A stretch of DNA of 24,151 nucleotides, taken from NCBI GenBank assembly GCA_000969725.1, contig JXSR01S072224.1; one strand, given 5' to 3'. The notes below the pieces were generated by a model. The model saw only the letters and a list, made by a program, of their open reading frames with translations. It ran no database searches and had not been told where the DNA came from. A program made the translations under genes and the position numbers. This DNA is from Ophiothrix spiculata. Taxonomy: Eukaryota > Echinodermata > Ophiuroidea > Amphilepidida > Ophiotrichidae. Position 1 is the first letter of the stretch, and each line of letters starts with the position of its first letter. Shown here piece by piece: positions 1 through 9,609 of the stretch.

Positions 1-396
1 GACCATAGCTGACTCGGGTCTATGACGTATTTGGACCTAGGCGAATTTCTTAACTTTGTGGAATGGGGTATTGTGAGATTCAGTGGGGTTAGGGTTAGTA
101 TAGACCCATATGTACGCATTACTAACCCTAACACTTTTGACCACTTCTTTGTTTAAAAACTATCTCCTCGGAAATTTGCAAGTCAAAAATCGCGGGTTCC
201 CCCCTGGATTCGAACCCGGGACCCCCCGCTTCCCGGTCCAACTATCACTATGTCAAGCCAATGTGTAGGCGCTGCCATGGCAGCGATTTCGTGACCATAG
301 CTGACTCGGGTCTATGACGTATTTGGACCTAGGCGAATTTCTTTACTTTGTGGAATGGGATATTGTGAGATTCAGTGGGGTTAGGGTTAGGGTCAA
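1..396. repeat. 292-bp-period direct repeat ending in TTAGGG
   Basis: Bases 1 to about 104 recur at 293 to about 396 with only a few differences (start GACCATAGCTGACTCGGGTC in both). Each copy ends in GGGGTTAGGGTTAG, a short telomere-like stretch, and CTAACCCTAA also occurs near 121-131. The spacer holds a tRNA-like sequence. The left copy starts exactly at the window edge, so the array may extend further. Confidence 0.85.
185..262 (-). repeat. tRNA-like SINE head
   Basis: On the minus strand, a perfect pol III B box (GGTTCGAATCC, complement of 206-216) follows an A-box-like stretch near 237-252. The GC-rich arms around the B box do not fold into a convincing cloverleaf, so I read it as a tRNA-derived repeat and not a working tRNA. 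Confidence 0.55.
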
Positions 397-404
397 ACCT
401 CAAT

Positions 405-905
405 AATGTTTAAAAAGTTGACCTCAGGTCATCTGAGGTCATTTCAAGGTCACAGCCATAACTCATGAACCCTTGACCTCACATGGTTTAAACTAAGTCC
501 ATGGATAGCTCTTGACCCAAAGTCATGGTTAGTCAAGGTCAAAAGGGTCATTTGAGATCAATGTTTCTAAATGGTCAAAATATTGACCTAAGGTCATCAT
601 GAACCCTTAATCCTGCATGAATTAAACTTGGACTATGGACAGCCCTTGACCCAGGGTCAAGGTCAAAAGGTTAGGACCTAAGGTAATCAAAGGTCATTTC
701 AAGGTCGCAATATTTTATGAACCTTTGACTCTACTTGGAGCAAACCTGACTGAATAGCCCTTGGCCCAAGGTCGAGGTCAGTCAAGCTCAAAAGGACATT
801 TGAGGTCAAATTTCCAAAATTGTCAAAAACTCGGGTCATTTCAAGGTCAAATATCACCTCAGGTCATAAGGTCATTTCAAGAATATGGCCAAAACATTTG
901 AACCC
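405..905. repeat. degenerate array rich in AGGTCA
   Basis: By eye about fifteen AGGTCA or TGACCT hexamers in 500 bp, several as TCAAGGTCA. They sit in a loose repeat whose landmark (C/T)ATGAACCCTT recurs near 464, 598, 716 and 896, so the period is irregular (118-180 bp). No coding exon is seen here. Confidence 0.7.
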
Positions 906-1057
906 TTGATCCCACATGGATCAAATGTCTTTAAGCCATGGTCCCACTTGGACCAAACACTCACTAATAATCCTTTATGTACCGCCAAACCAACTTGTCT
1001 TAAAGTTTGGCACTCTTAATTTCCCTTCTTTTATATTGATATACTATTTTCCCCTAG

Positions 1058-1186
1058 ATTCTATACCTAGTGCACGAGGTCAGAGAACTTCAAGAGAACA
1101 GCCTGATACTTTAACAGTCCATGGTCACTTAAGGCAGAAATCAGATCCTGGGACTGAATTAGCAAATGACTCGGATGTTGACAAAG
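1058..1186 (+). CDS. CFAP20DC: CFAP20DC exon (first in window)
   Basis: Acceptor after a pyrimidine tract ending CCCCTAG (1051-1057) and donor GTGGGT at 1187. It starts with two bases completing a codon and ends one base into a codon, which the GC at 1638-1639 completes as Gly. It encodes a hydrophilic stretch ending in [10 protein letters not shown] second AG at 1069-1070 could be the real acceptor; the exon would then start at 1071 in the same frame. A decayed duplicate lies about 157 bp downstream. Confidence 0.65.
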
Positions 1187-4100
1187 GTGGGTGTTGTAAG
1201 ATCTGAGACTCTTAGAATCCTTACCTAATGCAAAGGTCAGAGAACTTCAAAGGAGCAGCAGCTTGATGCTCCGACAGTCCATTGTACCTTGAGGCAGAAA
1301 TAATACTGGTTTTGAATTATATCAAATGACTCTTATGTTTACAAATGTAGGTGCTTTATTAGGATTTGATAAGATTACAATGGTCTGTTCAATTATAAGA
1401 TTTAGTGTGGTTCTAAAAGGCAGAGTGAAAAATGAACAAGCTTTATTCTGTTAATATGGCTTTGCTTCTTTATTAAAATTTTGAATGATGTCATTAAAAA
1501 AAAAACATGTTCCAGAAAGCAATAACTTTTGGAAAGTTCAGTGATTTTAAGAGGCATGATAATGTAGTTTTGGGGTTTATATAACATTTTTACATGAAAT
1601 ACTATCATTAACCAGATTTTTTTTTTACCATTCCCAGGCACCCTAAGTGGAAGTAAAACCTGGTCACCAGGAACTGGTGGTATATCGGAGGAAATCATAC
1701 CTCATCCCCCAAGGCAGAAATCAGGCGACAAATCCAGAAGAGTTATCAAAGTCCGTCCTTCAAGTGGTAAAGAAAGAGACTCAAGTGATTCCTCCAGAGC
1801 AAACTCTGGCACAAGCAGAAAAGGTGGCGTATATGAGAGAAGGCGATACTCATCAACACAGGAGCAAGCGTCTGCAGAAGAGTCTAGTGATGCAGATGCT
1901 ATTCAAACTGGACGGCATCCAGATGCCATGATTTTAAGAAATGCTGCTGCAAGAATCAGATCTGAAAGTATATCAGAGGATGATGAACATATATTTGATA
2001 ATGAGAAAAGAACTGATCTAGACTCACATAGACAAAGTGCCAGGACTAAACCTGAGAGTTATTCAGAATCTGATGAGTTGCTTGCCAGGACTAGTCAAGA
2101 TGTTGCATCGTCAGGGAGGGGTAAAGTGCAAAGGAAGAAGAAGAAACCAGACAGGGGAAGACTGGATAGCTATTCTGAGACTGAGGAGAATCAGATGAGG
2201 AGCAGAGTTGGGAGTGGTGGAAGGCGAGTTGGATCTGGAGGAAGACGGAATGGAGATCAGGGGAGAATAAATGGTGCTGATTTAGTTGCAAATAGTTCAA
2301 GGAGGAGTAAATCTAGTAAGTTGGTTTAAAGTACAGCTGAATTAAGTGTAAATAATGTTACATAATTTTGATTGTTGCTCGAAACTATAAGGTCAAAGTT
2401 CATATGAGATCAAGTTGTAGCTTGATTCTGAAAACAGCATTTTGCAATAACTGGGTGCATGCATGCACTGGCGCATATAGATATTTTCTTTTACATGTAA
2501 GTATTCTATACGAAATGTACATTAAGCATGTACCTTTTAAGCTTAACCTAAAAGGTGGTTCTTGTGAGTTCAAATGTTACAATTTTGTTTTGCAGATAAA
2601 GTAGATACCAGGACTTCAGAAGAAGAAGAAATTCACACACCAAGGCAAGATGAAGAGGACAAACCATCTAGTAAAATCTACACATTCAAATCCCCTCCCA
2701 GGAAAGCACCTGTCAGAAGCATAGACAGATCAAGGCAGGTGGACCCAAAGAAATTACAGGTATGTCATTGCAGACATTCTAATCATGATCATAATATGTG
2801 ACACGTTACAGCAAAAGGTACCTTAGGGGTAAAAAAATGATAATAGAGCTTTGGTATGAGTGGAAAGCCTGCAATCTCAATTTTAAAATGACATAAGTCA
2901 TTTGTGTCGTACTTACAATCTTGAGTATAGGACATTCCATTGTGCACTTATTTGCGAAGATGTTTTTGATGGTAAGCCTGATTGAAAAAAAAGGTAATTC
3001 TGAGAAAAACAGGTTTAAATGACTACGATTAAACAATCACTGGCGGGGATTGCAGTTAGCTGATGATGGTACTACCAACAAAGTGTGTTTTTTGACAGTA
3101 AATAATGCTTTATAAGGAAAAAACTTTGAATATTTAACAATAATTAAGCCCATATTTGGAAAGTTAAGGTCACAACATTTGATACTAAAGTGGATGTGTA
3201 ATAGTATACGGTCAAACAGACTCCGGTAAAATGAGTGTAAATTCGAGCTTACTTGAAAAACACAGTGGATTCATGTGAAATGCTGATGCTGGAATGGACC
3301 TAGGCAAAATAATCATCAAATTTGCACATTTAGAATGTGTTTTTGCACATGAAAAGTAACTTTCCAGACAGAATATACTTCAAAGATAGTACTTATGAGG
3401 AAATTGGAAAATCGAGTTGTGTTAGATGAGAATGTGCTCATCGGTTCATGATATTTGCTTCTGCTTTTTAAGTCATTCTTGATTTTGATCAAAAGATCAT
3501 TTGGACAGAGAGATGTGTATTTTTATATCATTCTGAATAGAAAATATGATTTGTTAATATCCTACTGCCTTCAGATCTGATTTTCTACCTCCATGAATGT
3601 ATCATTGATTGTATTATCTTTGTCAGTAACATTTTCTGAAGTTATAAAAACTGATTCATTTGTTAAATTTGAATCTTTCAGATGCAATTGGAGAAGATTA
3701 GTATTTCCTCCCAAGGTGTGCAAGAATCCACGGAAGGTAACATGGAAATGCCTAGCAGCGCAAGAGGAGCAGAACTTGAAACAGACTTCCTCAGAGGTAT
3801 TGCTAATGCACATGAAGAAGAGACTGAAAATCCAGATCAGGAAAAATTGTTGACCTCTAAGGAGAGATATAGATCAATAATACACAGAACTCCTAGTCCA
3901 CGCCTTGTCAGATCACCAGTGGCAGGTCATATGTCACCAAGAACTAGTCAGAGGTCACAATCACCCCAAGACAATGATGATGAAAATGTAAATACTCTAA
4001 AAACAGCAAATAAGGGACCTGTGAAAGCAAAAGGGTCGCCGACATTGAGACGTTCAAAATTAAAAGGGAATCATGCAAGTGGTGATCATTCTGATTTGGA

Positions 4101-7100
4101 AAGCACTGGGAGATCTATGACTAGAGCTGTGTCAAGATGCAGTGTGAGCTCCAAGAAACTCAAGGAGATTGCTAAGGATGACCCAAGACTGTCAACATCT
4201 GAGGTAAGTTGAATGTTAGTTTCTTGGTTGAATGAGGAAGATTATTTATGACATGATCAAGAGGTACGAGTCCGATGTCGGAAACAATGGTTTTGACTTC
4301 ATCATCATCATCTTGCGGTCGCAACCGAGATGCAATTCACAACACTCTGCCAGGAAATTCTGTCACCCATAAGATTTGGTAAATCAAGAGAATCTTGCTG
4401 GATATCTCTTGCAATCATATCAGTGTAGTTGAGTGGTCTTCTTCCACGCTTTGGGCATGGAAGTCTCCAACAAACTAGATCCGATATCACTTGGTCCTTT
4501 GCTCGAAAACAGTGGCCTGCAAAGCGAGCCCGACGTTGGGCAACGATGGAAGAAATAGGAGGTACGCCACTGTATATTTCAGCCTTTGTTTTGTGATCTC
4601 GCCAGGAAATATTCTGAACTCTCATGAGAAGTCTGGTATAAGTGCCATCAAGGCGGTCTTGAAATTCCTTCTTCATGGTCCATGTTTCAGCTCCATAGAG
4701 AAGAATGTTCTCTACACATGCTCTAAAAAAGGCAAGCTTTGTGGATGTGGAGATACTAGACTGCCAGATGTAATGAAGTTTATTGCAGGCATTCCATGCT
4801 TGAGCTTGCTATCTGCTACATATGACCCGAGATATCTAAAATCATTTACCTCCTTGAGTTCAGTACCATTCCTTGAAAGAATGGATTGATGGAATTTGTT
4901 CTCATTGACAGTCATATACTCCGTCTTCTTAGCATTGAGAAAAAGACCAACTCTAGCAGCAGCATCTTCCAGGCACAACAACAACTCTTGTGCATCGCAC
5001 AGCTGGTTAGCAGCAATTGCAAGATCGTCTGCGTAGTCAAGGTCTGTGACATGGATGCCAAGTTGGCGACTTGACTGCTTGGCTCTGATGGTAAGTCCTT
5101 TGACACTGATGGAGTCAAGAGATTGCCTGAGTACGTAGTCTACAACAATCACAAAGAGGTACGGTGCCAAGGTGTCTCCTTGGAGGATGCCAGCAGTAGT
5201 TGGAAAGTGTTGGGTGGGCCCATCCATGCTCTGTACAAAAGATGTTGGGTTTTCATACATGGTAGCAATGGCCTTGACTATTTCATCTGGAATGCCATAG
5301 TTGAGGAGAATATGCAGCATAACCTTCCTGTTTACACTGTCGAAGGCCTTTGAAAAGTGTACAAAACTAGAGTTGCTTTCCTCTCAGAAATTTTCAGTTC
5401 TTCTATAATTCTCCTGTTTTGACTTACAGGGCAGTAAAAGTAGAAAATTCATTTTTCATTGTTTTCAAAGTTCATAGAATTGTCGCAATTTAAGGATTGA
5501 TGGTGCTTGGGTCAAACTTCATCATTTTTAACACACAAGTAGGTTTTAATCAAATATCAAAAGTGAAAATTGCCGACTTGTGACTTATTTCCTTTGATCG
5601 TGTCTCATTTTGTCTTTCAGTATACAACTGAAAAACAAGCTTGGGTATATCATATACATGCCTTTGTTTCATCTGTGTTTTTCTGTTTTTTACTAAGTTA
5701 AGTTTGTGTTTTGATCCTAAATATGAATGATCTTTTGAAATGCTGTTGTTGAATGTATTAAAGATGTTAATATATTATACATTTTTACACTTATATCGAT
5801 ATTGTACTAAATTTGAATGGCATCAAAATATCACAAAAACATTCAAAAAAGTGATTTGTACTAGACAGTTCTTGTGGGTTTTAAAATAAAATACACTGGA
5901 CATTTATCTATCATGTCTATTAGTTAATAGAAATAATCATCTTGAATAAATTTACACTATAATTTTTTTCTGCACATACAGGAATATGATTGGAGGAAAT
6001 ATCAGTCCAATAACAGCTCATTAGCCTCCTCCATGGAAGCCAACATGCTAGCTAGTCTCCGCCGACAGCAGTTTGAAGAGATGCTTGAGGAGGAGGGTGA
6101 GGCCCACCATGCCAGTAATAGTTTTGACATCCATAACTATGGTGATGATGATCTGAGTAGCTCCAGCAGTGATGATACTACTGCTACATTTGGTACATTC
6201 AAACCTCCTGTAAGTTATATGCCAAAATGGGATAATTTTATACATGCAGATATGTCTGCCAACTAAGGACCCAAGTGACATTTTGATGAAATTTAGTTAT
6301 TACTTGCATATTGCCAAAGGTAGTCAATATCTTTCTGATACTCTAACAAGCATTTATCGAAACCACTCAAAACTTGAGAATCATGTACAAGTTCATGCTA
6401 GCTATAAACAATGTTGATCTCCAATAATCAATAATGTTACTTCTGAGTTATTTGTCAGTATGGTTTGTTTGTGGTTCAGATACTTCACAACACCCTGACT
6501 ATTGAGATAAAGTGAAGGGATTGTGAAATTTATTGATCAAAAACAATGTTTGGATAATCAGGGGTAGAATATCCTGCCCTGTATAATACACGATTGTGAT
6601 TACATGTACAGGTTTGACCCTTTGCATGAGACCAACAGCTGAACATCCCTTCCAAAGGATGACAATCTCTCATGAAGTATTTAAATTTAAATACTTCAAG
6701 TTGGTAGAAGATCTAGAATTTTTGACCCAACAACTTGACAAAGATTCCAAGATTCTACTCAGGCAAGTAACATTCCCAGGAATAGAACCTGGGCCTAGTG
6801 GATGCAAGACAAGATTGCTAACCACTGCACTACGGCGCTCCTCGTCCCTGATTGATCTTTGAGTAATGTTGATTGATTGCTTTTAAATTTACTTTCATTG
6901 GAAAATAATTGTGTATATTTTATTTGTGCAGGACCTATCCAGAAAGCTTAACAGATATCAAGATGAGATGCATTTCCCAACCAATGGAAACCCCTTGTTG
7001 CAGTCTAATCCAAGGTAAGCTTAATATATCTTTACTGAGATTTATAACCCAATTAATTTTGTACGAAAGAAGCGGCGTACAACATTTTTATCTGTCATCT

Positions 7101-9609
7101 TGCGCCATGATCTAATAAAAATGTTGCGGTATAAAATTTAGTGTTTGTATATATGTATTTTTATGCTTTTAATCCTGATTTCATTACAGAGACTGGGGTA
7201 ATGCATTTAGTCCTCCTATTGTTCTTCCAAGTGAGCGGATCAGAGATGAAATGGATACCAGTGGAATGTTTCTTGGGGATCAACAATACTCACCAAATAA
7301 AGACAATATCACAGGTAGGTACAGCTAGGTCTACCCTTTTAGCAACCTTTTATGTGAAACCCGTAACCTGGCTGTCTTGGCTGTAAAAACATTTGCCTTT
7401 GGTGCAACACATTGAGCTGCGTGTAATCTGGGAACATTTGATTCGGGTGCATGAGGTCCTGAGTACAAACCTTAGGCCAAATTCATAAAAGTAGCAATTG
7501 CTGGCAAGAAAAAGACATTAAGAAAAAGCAATAGCTAGACTAGAAAAAGATTTAGCCTTAGCAATTGCTTAAAAACATATTCACGATCTTCAGCTTGGAC
7601 TAATACCTTTTTCTTGTCTGAGATCAACCCAGACAAGAAAAAGCTACCAAACAAACAATAGGCAGGCTAGCTTTTGCTTACATGAAGTTAGAAATTGCTT
7701 TGTTTACCGCGTGATAGTTTTCAAACACAAATGTTAAAGCAAGTCACTCCTCATTTTTGGTATCAATTTGACGTAGTTTTCAACAAATAGCATGATTTAT
7801 GTAATCTATAGTAACGCAACACTAGTATACTTCAGTGTTTTTTCTTACGCAGCACAAATATAGCAGAAACCATGAATGTATATACCAGTGCTAAGCTCCT
7901 CGTATAGGATCTTAGTAAAATGCAAGTAATTGCTACATGTTGTAAGCAAAAGGTCAGCTTTTTGAATACAAATGTAAGCAATTACTAACCAGACGAGCAA
8001 TTGCTTGGAACGGATTAGAAATAGCTTTTGCGGCCTTGAGAGAGCTTTTTCTTGCAAGTCAATGCTAGCTTTTAAGAATAGAAATTCAAGAAAAGGCAAT
8101 AGAAATAGCAATTGCTACTTTTATGAATTCGGCCTCTTGTATGGAGCATTCAGTACTGTAAAGCATCTTCAGACTGCTCCATTAGGCAAAAAAAGGTTGG
8201 TCTCAGAAACCTGCGCGCATTGCTATGCGAAAATGAATTTAGCGCATAGAGCTACGCTCTGGTCTTTCTCTCTTTTTTTCGCATACCACATAGCTAATTT
8301 CCTTAAAAAATAAAAAATCGAATATCACATAGCTTTTTTGGTTTCTGAGACAAACCTTTTTTTTTCTTGGCCTCAGACATTTAAATCTGTCAGCTCTTGT
8401 ATGATCAATTATTATTAACCAAATCAAAAAAAAAAGGATTTACTTATTATTAACCTTTTTAAACCTCTATTTTGAGCAATAGGGTGATTTTCAATCTGCA
8501 AGATTGCAAGATTTTACTAACTTCTTTTGATACACCCTGTATGTGTACTATGGATTCTCACTTGTTGAGTATAGGTTGAAGATTGTTTCAACTCCTATTA
8601 CGGGTTCAAATTGCTGTTGTTGTAATATCGTATGATTCAAAATTGTCATTGATTGCTTGCTTTATCATTTTAGATGCAACAGCACATCATATACAATAAC
8701 TTTTTAGGACAAAATTAGTTATAGTATAATACAAATGGTCTATTCTGCAGAGCAGCAGTTTAGATGGCAAAGATGCGCTCATACACATTAAAGTGAAACA
8801 GTAGTGTAAAGCCTATCCTTAAAGGGACATTGGACAAGTTCAGGCATCATCCCCAAATTTTTCCTTAAACATTTTGATATTCATTTGAAGTATAAGTGGT
8901 AATAATGACAGCATGCAAAGTTTTATTGTCAAATTCCAACTCTATATATCAAAATATTTAGATAATCTTTTATTTTTAATTATCGTTGTCTACAACGATA
9001 AATACTGCCCCCTATAGTTGAATTTGTAAAATTGGCCTTTTCAGGAGATCTAATGCCAATTCAAAATTTCTTTTGATTTATCTGCAATCTATGATATGAA
9101 AGGAATGTTTTACAAACAAATCTTTGGCTCTCTTTTGATAAATAGCATCAAACAATATGTTAAGAGAAAAGCCTCATACCCAAAATCAACAAACAAAATA
9201 AAATTAAAAATTTTGACCTTTCTGAAAATTTTCCTGATATCTGGTAATTGACTGTTATTTTCTAACATATGAAGTGTAAATCATCCACAATAAAATTTCG
9301 ATGCATTGTCCAATGCCCCTTTAAGTGTCAGAGCTAAGATAAGTCTTTGGTTTTTGTTAGTGATGCCACATTAGCTTGATCGATAGAAATCAGCCATTGG
9401 TTTAACAAATTAAGAGAAGAGAACCTGTAAACTGATTGACTGTATGATTAATTTCAGATTTTGGTCGGCACAAGTCATCCAGTAGCGAGGAGCAGAGTAG
9501 ACAGACAGAAAGTGATGCCCAGTATGAAGATGAATTGGATCTCCTCTATGACCCATGCCTGAATTGCTACTTTGATCCAAGGTCAGGAAAGTACTATGAA
9601 CTCAAATGA
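1058..9609 (+). CDS. CFAP20DC: CFAP20DC (C3orf67-like) gene, 3' part, 8 exons
   Basis: Spliced plus-strand gene, partial at its 5' end. Exons 1058-1186, 1638-2315, 2596-2759, 3682-4203, 5982-6209, 6932-7014, 7190-7314 and 9458-9609 all have AG/GT borders and matching phases, and translate to 692 residues ending in TGA. Seen: a Ser/Arg/Glu-rich, low-complexity middle, then short conserved blocks [34 protein letters not shown]...SPPIVLPS and a terminal [19 protein letters not shown]. From memory, vertebrate C3orf67/CFAP20DC has the same blocks in the same order at its C terminus. The CFAP20 domain that names the family is N-terminal and would be upstream of this window. The protein is poorly characterised; a link to cilia is inferred only from the CFAP20 domain. 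The first exon border is the least certain part. Confidence 0.85.
1215..1370 (+). pseudogene. decayed duplicate of the 1058-1186 exon
   Basis: This stretch aligns with 1058-1210 at an offset of 157 bp. Both share GGTCAGAGAACTTCAA and then ACAGTCCAT, GAGGCAGAAAT-like and CAAATGACTC...GTT.ACAAA landmarks. In the equivalent frame the copy reads [20 protein letters not shown] and then TAA, so it cannot be used as the exon is. The candidate donor GTAGGT survives. Confidence 0.7.
1638..2315 (+). CDS. CFAP20DC: CFAP20DC exon, Ser/Arg/Glu-rich
   Basis: Acceptor TTCCCAG (1631-1637) and strong donor GTAAGT at 2316. Open in one frame for about 226 codons, starting [14 protein letters not shown]. It is rich in Ser, Arg, Glu and Asp, with loosely repeated acidic-serine motifs ([21 protein letters not shown]) and a tandem VGSGGRR pair, so it is probably disordered. 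It ends one base into a codon. Confidence 0.85.
2596..2759 (+). CDS. CFAP20DC: CFAP20DC exon
   Basis: Acceptor TTTTGCAG (to 2595) and donor GTATGT at 2760. Two bases complete an Asn codon, followed by 54 codons including [18 protein letters not shown] and ending KKLQ at phase 0. The basic [12 protein letters not shown] motif resembles a block in the vertebrate family as I recall it. Confidence 0.85.
3037..3680. other. intron, nothing recognised
   Basis: AT-rich intron sequence between CFAP20DC exons, ending in a normal polypyrimidine tract and acceptor. I see no repeat, RNA or coding signature. Confidence 0.5.
3682..4203 (+). CDS. CFAP20DC: CFAP20DC exon
   Basis: Acceptor AATCTTTCAG (to 3681) and donor GTAAGT at 4204. 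It is 522 nt, 174 codons, phase 0 at both ends. The sequence is hydrophilic and low in complexity, with Ser-Pro sites ([19 protein letters not shown]) and a basic region RRSKLKGNH. No folded domain is apparent. Confidence 0.85.
4300..5415 (-). mobile_element. 5'-truncated LINE (reverse transcriptase fragment)
   Basis: Minus-strand non-LTR retrotransposon fragment in a CFAP20DC intron, antisense to the gene. It starts inside the RT domain (RRIIEEL, then [10 protein letters not shown]), continues with [10 protein letters not shown] and the catalytic YADDL (about 5021-5035), then [11 protein letters not shown], and ends in the C-terminal [20 protein letters not shown] block. The 3' tail is a GAT repeat. 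A 10-bp direct repeat GTTTTGACTT lies on both sides (4290-4299 and 5416-5425), a good target-site duplication. It is dead: 5' truncated, frameshifted near 5357, and with a small deletion and frameshift near 4800 compared with the other LINE in this window. The clade was not determined. Confidence 0.93.
5426..5981. other. intron, nothing recognised
   Basis: AT-rich CFAP20DC intron sequence after the LINE insertion, ending in a long T-rich tract and acceptor. No other feature seen. Confidence 0.5.
5982..6209 (+). CDS. CFAP20DC: CFAP20DC exon with conserved EYDWRKYQ block
   Basis: Acceptor CACATACAG (to 5981) and donor GTAAGT at 6210. It is 228 nt, 76 codons, phase 0 at both ends. It starts EYDWRKYQ and contains [17 protein letters not shown], probably a short helix, then an acidic and serine-rich stretch with SSSSDDTT. 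These are among the best matches to the vertebrate family. Confidence 0.9.
6674..6850 (-). repeat. tRNA-derived SINE
   Basis: Read on the minus strand, a tRNA-like head starts near 6850 with an A box TAGTGCAGTGG (complement of 6822-6832) and a B box GGTTCTATTCC (complement of 6779-6789). The body runs down to about 6674, where a perfect 24-bp palindrome (6674-6697) lies. The far end is not clear. Confidence 0.65.
6932..7014 (+). CDS. CFAP20DC: CFAP20DC exon
   Basis: Acceptor TTTGTGCAG (to 6931) and donor GTAAGC at 7015. It is 83 nt, phase 0 start, ending two bases into the Arg codon of the SNPRDW motif. It encodes [15 protein letters not shown] and then an Asn/Pro-rich stretch. Confidence 0.85.
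7190..7314 (+). CDS. CFAP20DC: CFAP20DC exon with RDW...SPPIV block
   Basis: Acceptor TCATTACAG (to 7189) and donor GTAGGT at 7315. It completes the Arg codon and reads [20 protein letters not shown], a block shared with the vertebrate C3orf67 C-terminal region as I recall it. It ends one base into an Asp codon. Confidence 0.88.
7474..8135. mobile_element. MITE with AGGCC ends, 3-bp duplication
   Basis: About 660 bp in a CFAP20DC intron. The ends are inverted repeats of about 30 bp (AGGCCAAATTCATAAAAGTA, then GCAATTGCT, mirrored at 8105-8135) flanked by CTT on both sides (7471-7473, 8136-8138). The interior repeats AGCAATTGCT-like motifs many times and has a 14-bp-arm hairpin at 7607-7643. 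No transposase is present, so it is non-autonomous. Confidence 0.85.
8184..8373. mobile_element. small MITE with GTCTCAGAAACC inverted ends
   Basis: About 190 bp. The left arm AAAAAGGTTGGTCTCAGAAACC-like sequence (8190-8212) is mirrored at 8339-8362 with one mismatch. Ends are AGGC and GGCCT beside A/T runs. An inner inverted pair around TATGCGAAA and TTTCGCATA is also visible. No clear target duplication. Confidence 0.75.
8374..8818. other. intron, nothing recognised
   Basis: AT-rich CFAP20DC intron sequence. A short direct repeat of TTATTATTAACC occurs near 8408 and 8443. No gene or mobile element recognised. Confidence 0.45.
8823..9320. mobile_element. MITE flanked by TTAA
   Basis: About 500 bp with inverted ends AGGGACATTGGACAA and its mirror TTGTCCAATGCCCCT, each bordered by TTAA (8819-8822, 9321-9324). 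TTAA duplications are typical of piggyBac-type elements, but the terminal bases are not diagnostic. No transposase. An inner hairpin ATCGTTGTCTACAACGAT lies near 8983-9000. Confidence 0.8.
9458..9609 (+). CDS. CFAP20DC: CFAP20DC terminal exon
   Basis: Acceptor TTAATTTCAG (to 9457). It completes Asp, then reads a Ser/Glu-rich linker and an acidic segment EDELDLL, followed by [19 protein letters not shown], Lys and TGA at 9607-9609. The Cys/Tyr-rich end is the most conserved signature of the family. The intron before it (2.1 kb) carries three inverted-repeat elements. Decayed copies of this segment follow directly downstream. Confidence 0.92.

Noticed and set aside
183..262. Functional tRNA gene
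   Set aside because: The B box is perfect but the arms do not make a convincing cloverleaf and the copy sits inside a repeat. The other tRNA-like heads (6779-6850, 13138-13197, 22036-22100) also continue into SINE bodies.
379..394. True telomere end or internal telomere tract
   Set aside because: Only two to three TTAGGG units in each copy, carried as part of the 292-bp repeat.
405..905. CRISPR-like array
   Set aside because: The repeats are irregular and degenerate, the genome is animal, and no cas genes are present.
1647..1931. 94-codon frame overlapping the 1638-2315 exon
   Set aside because: The other frame is open through the whole exon, joins both neighbours in phase and continues the gene; this is a shadow frame.
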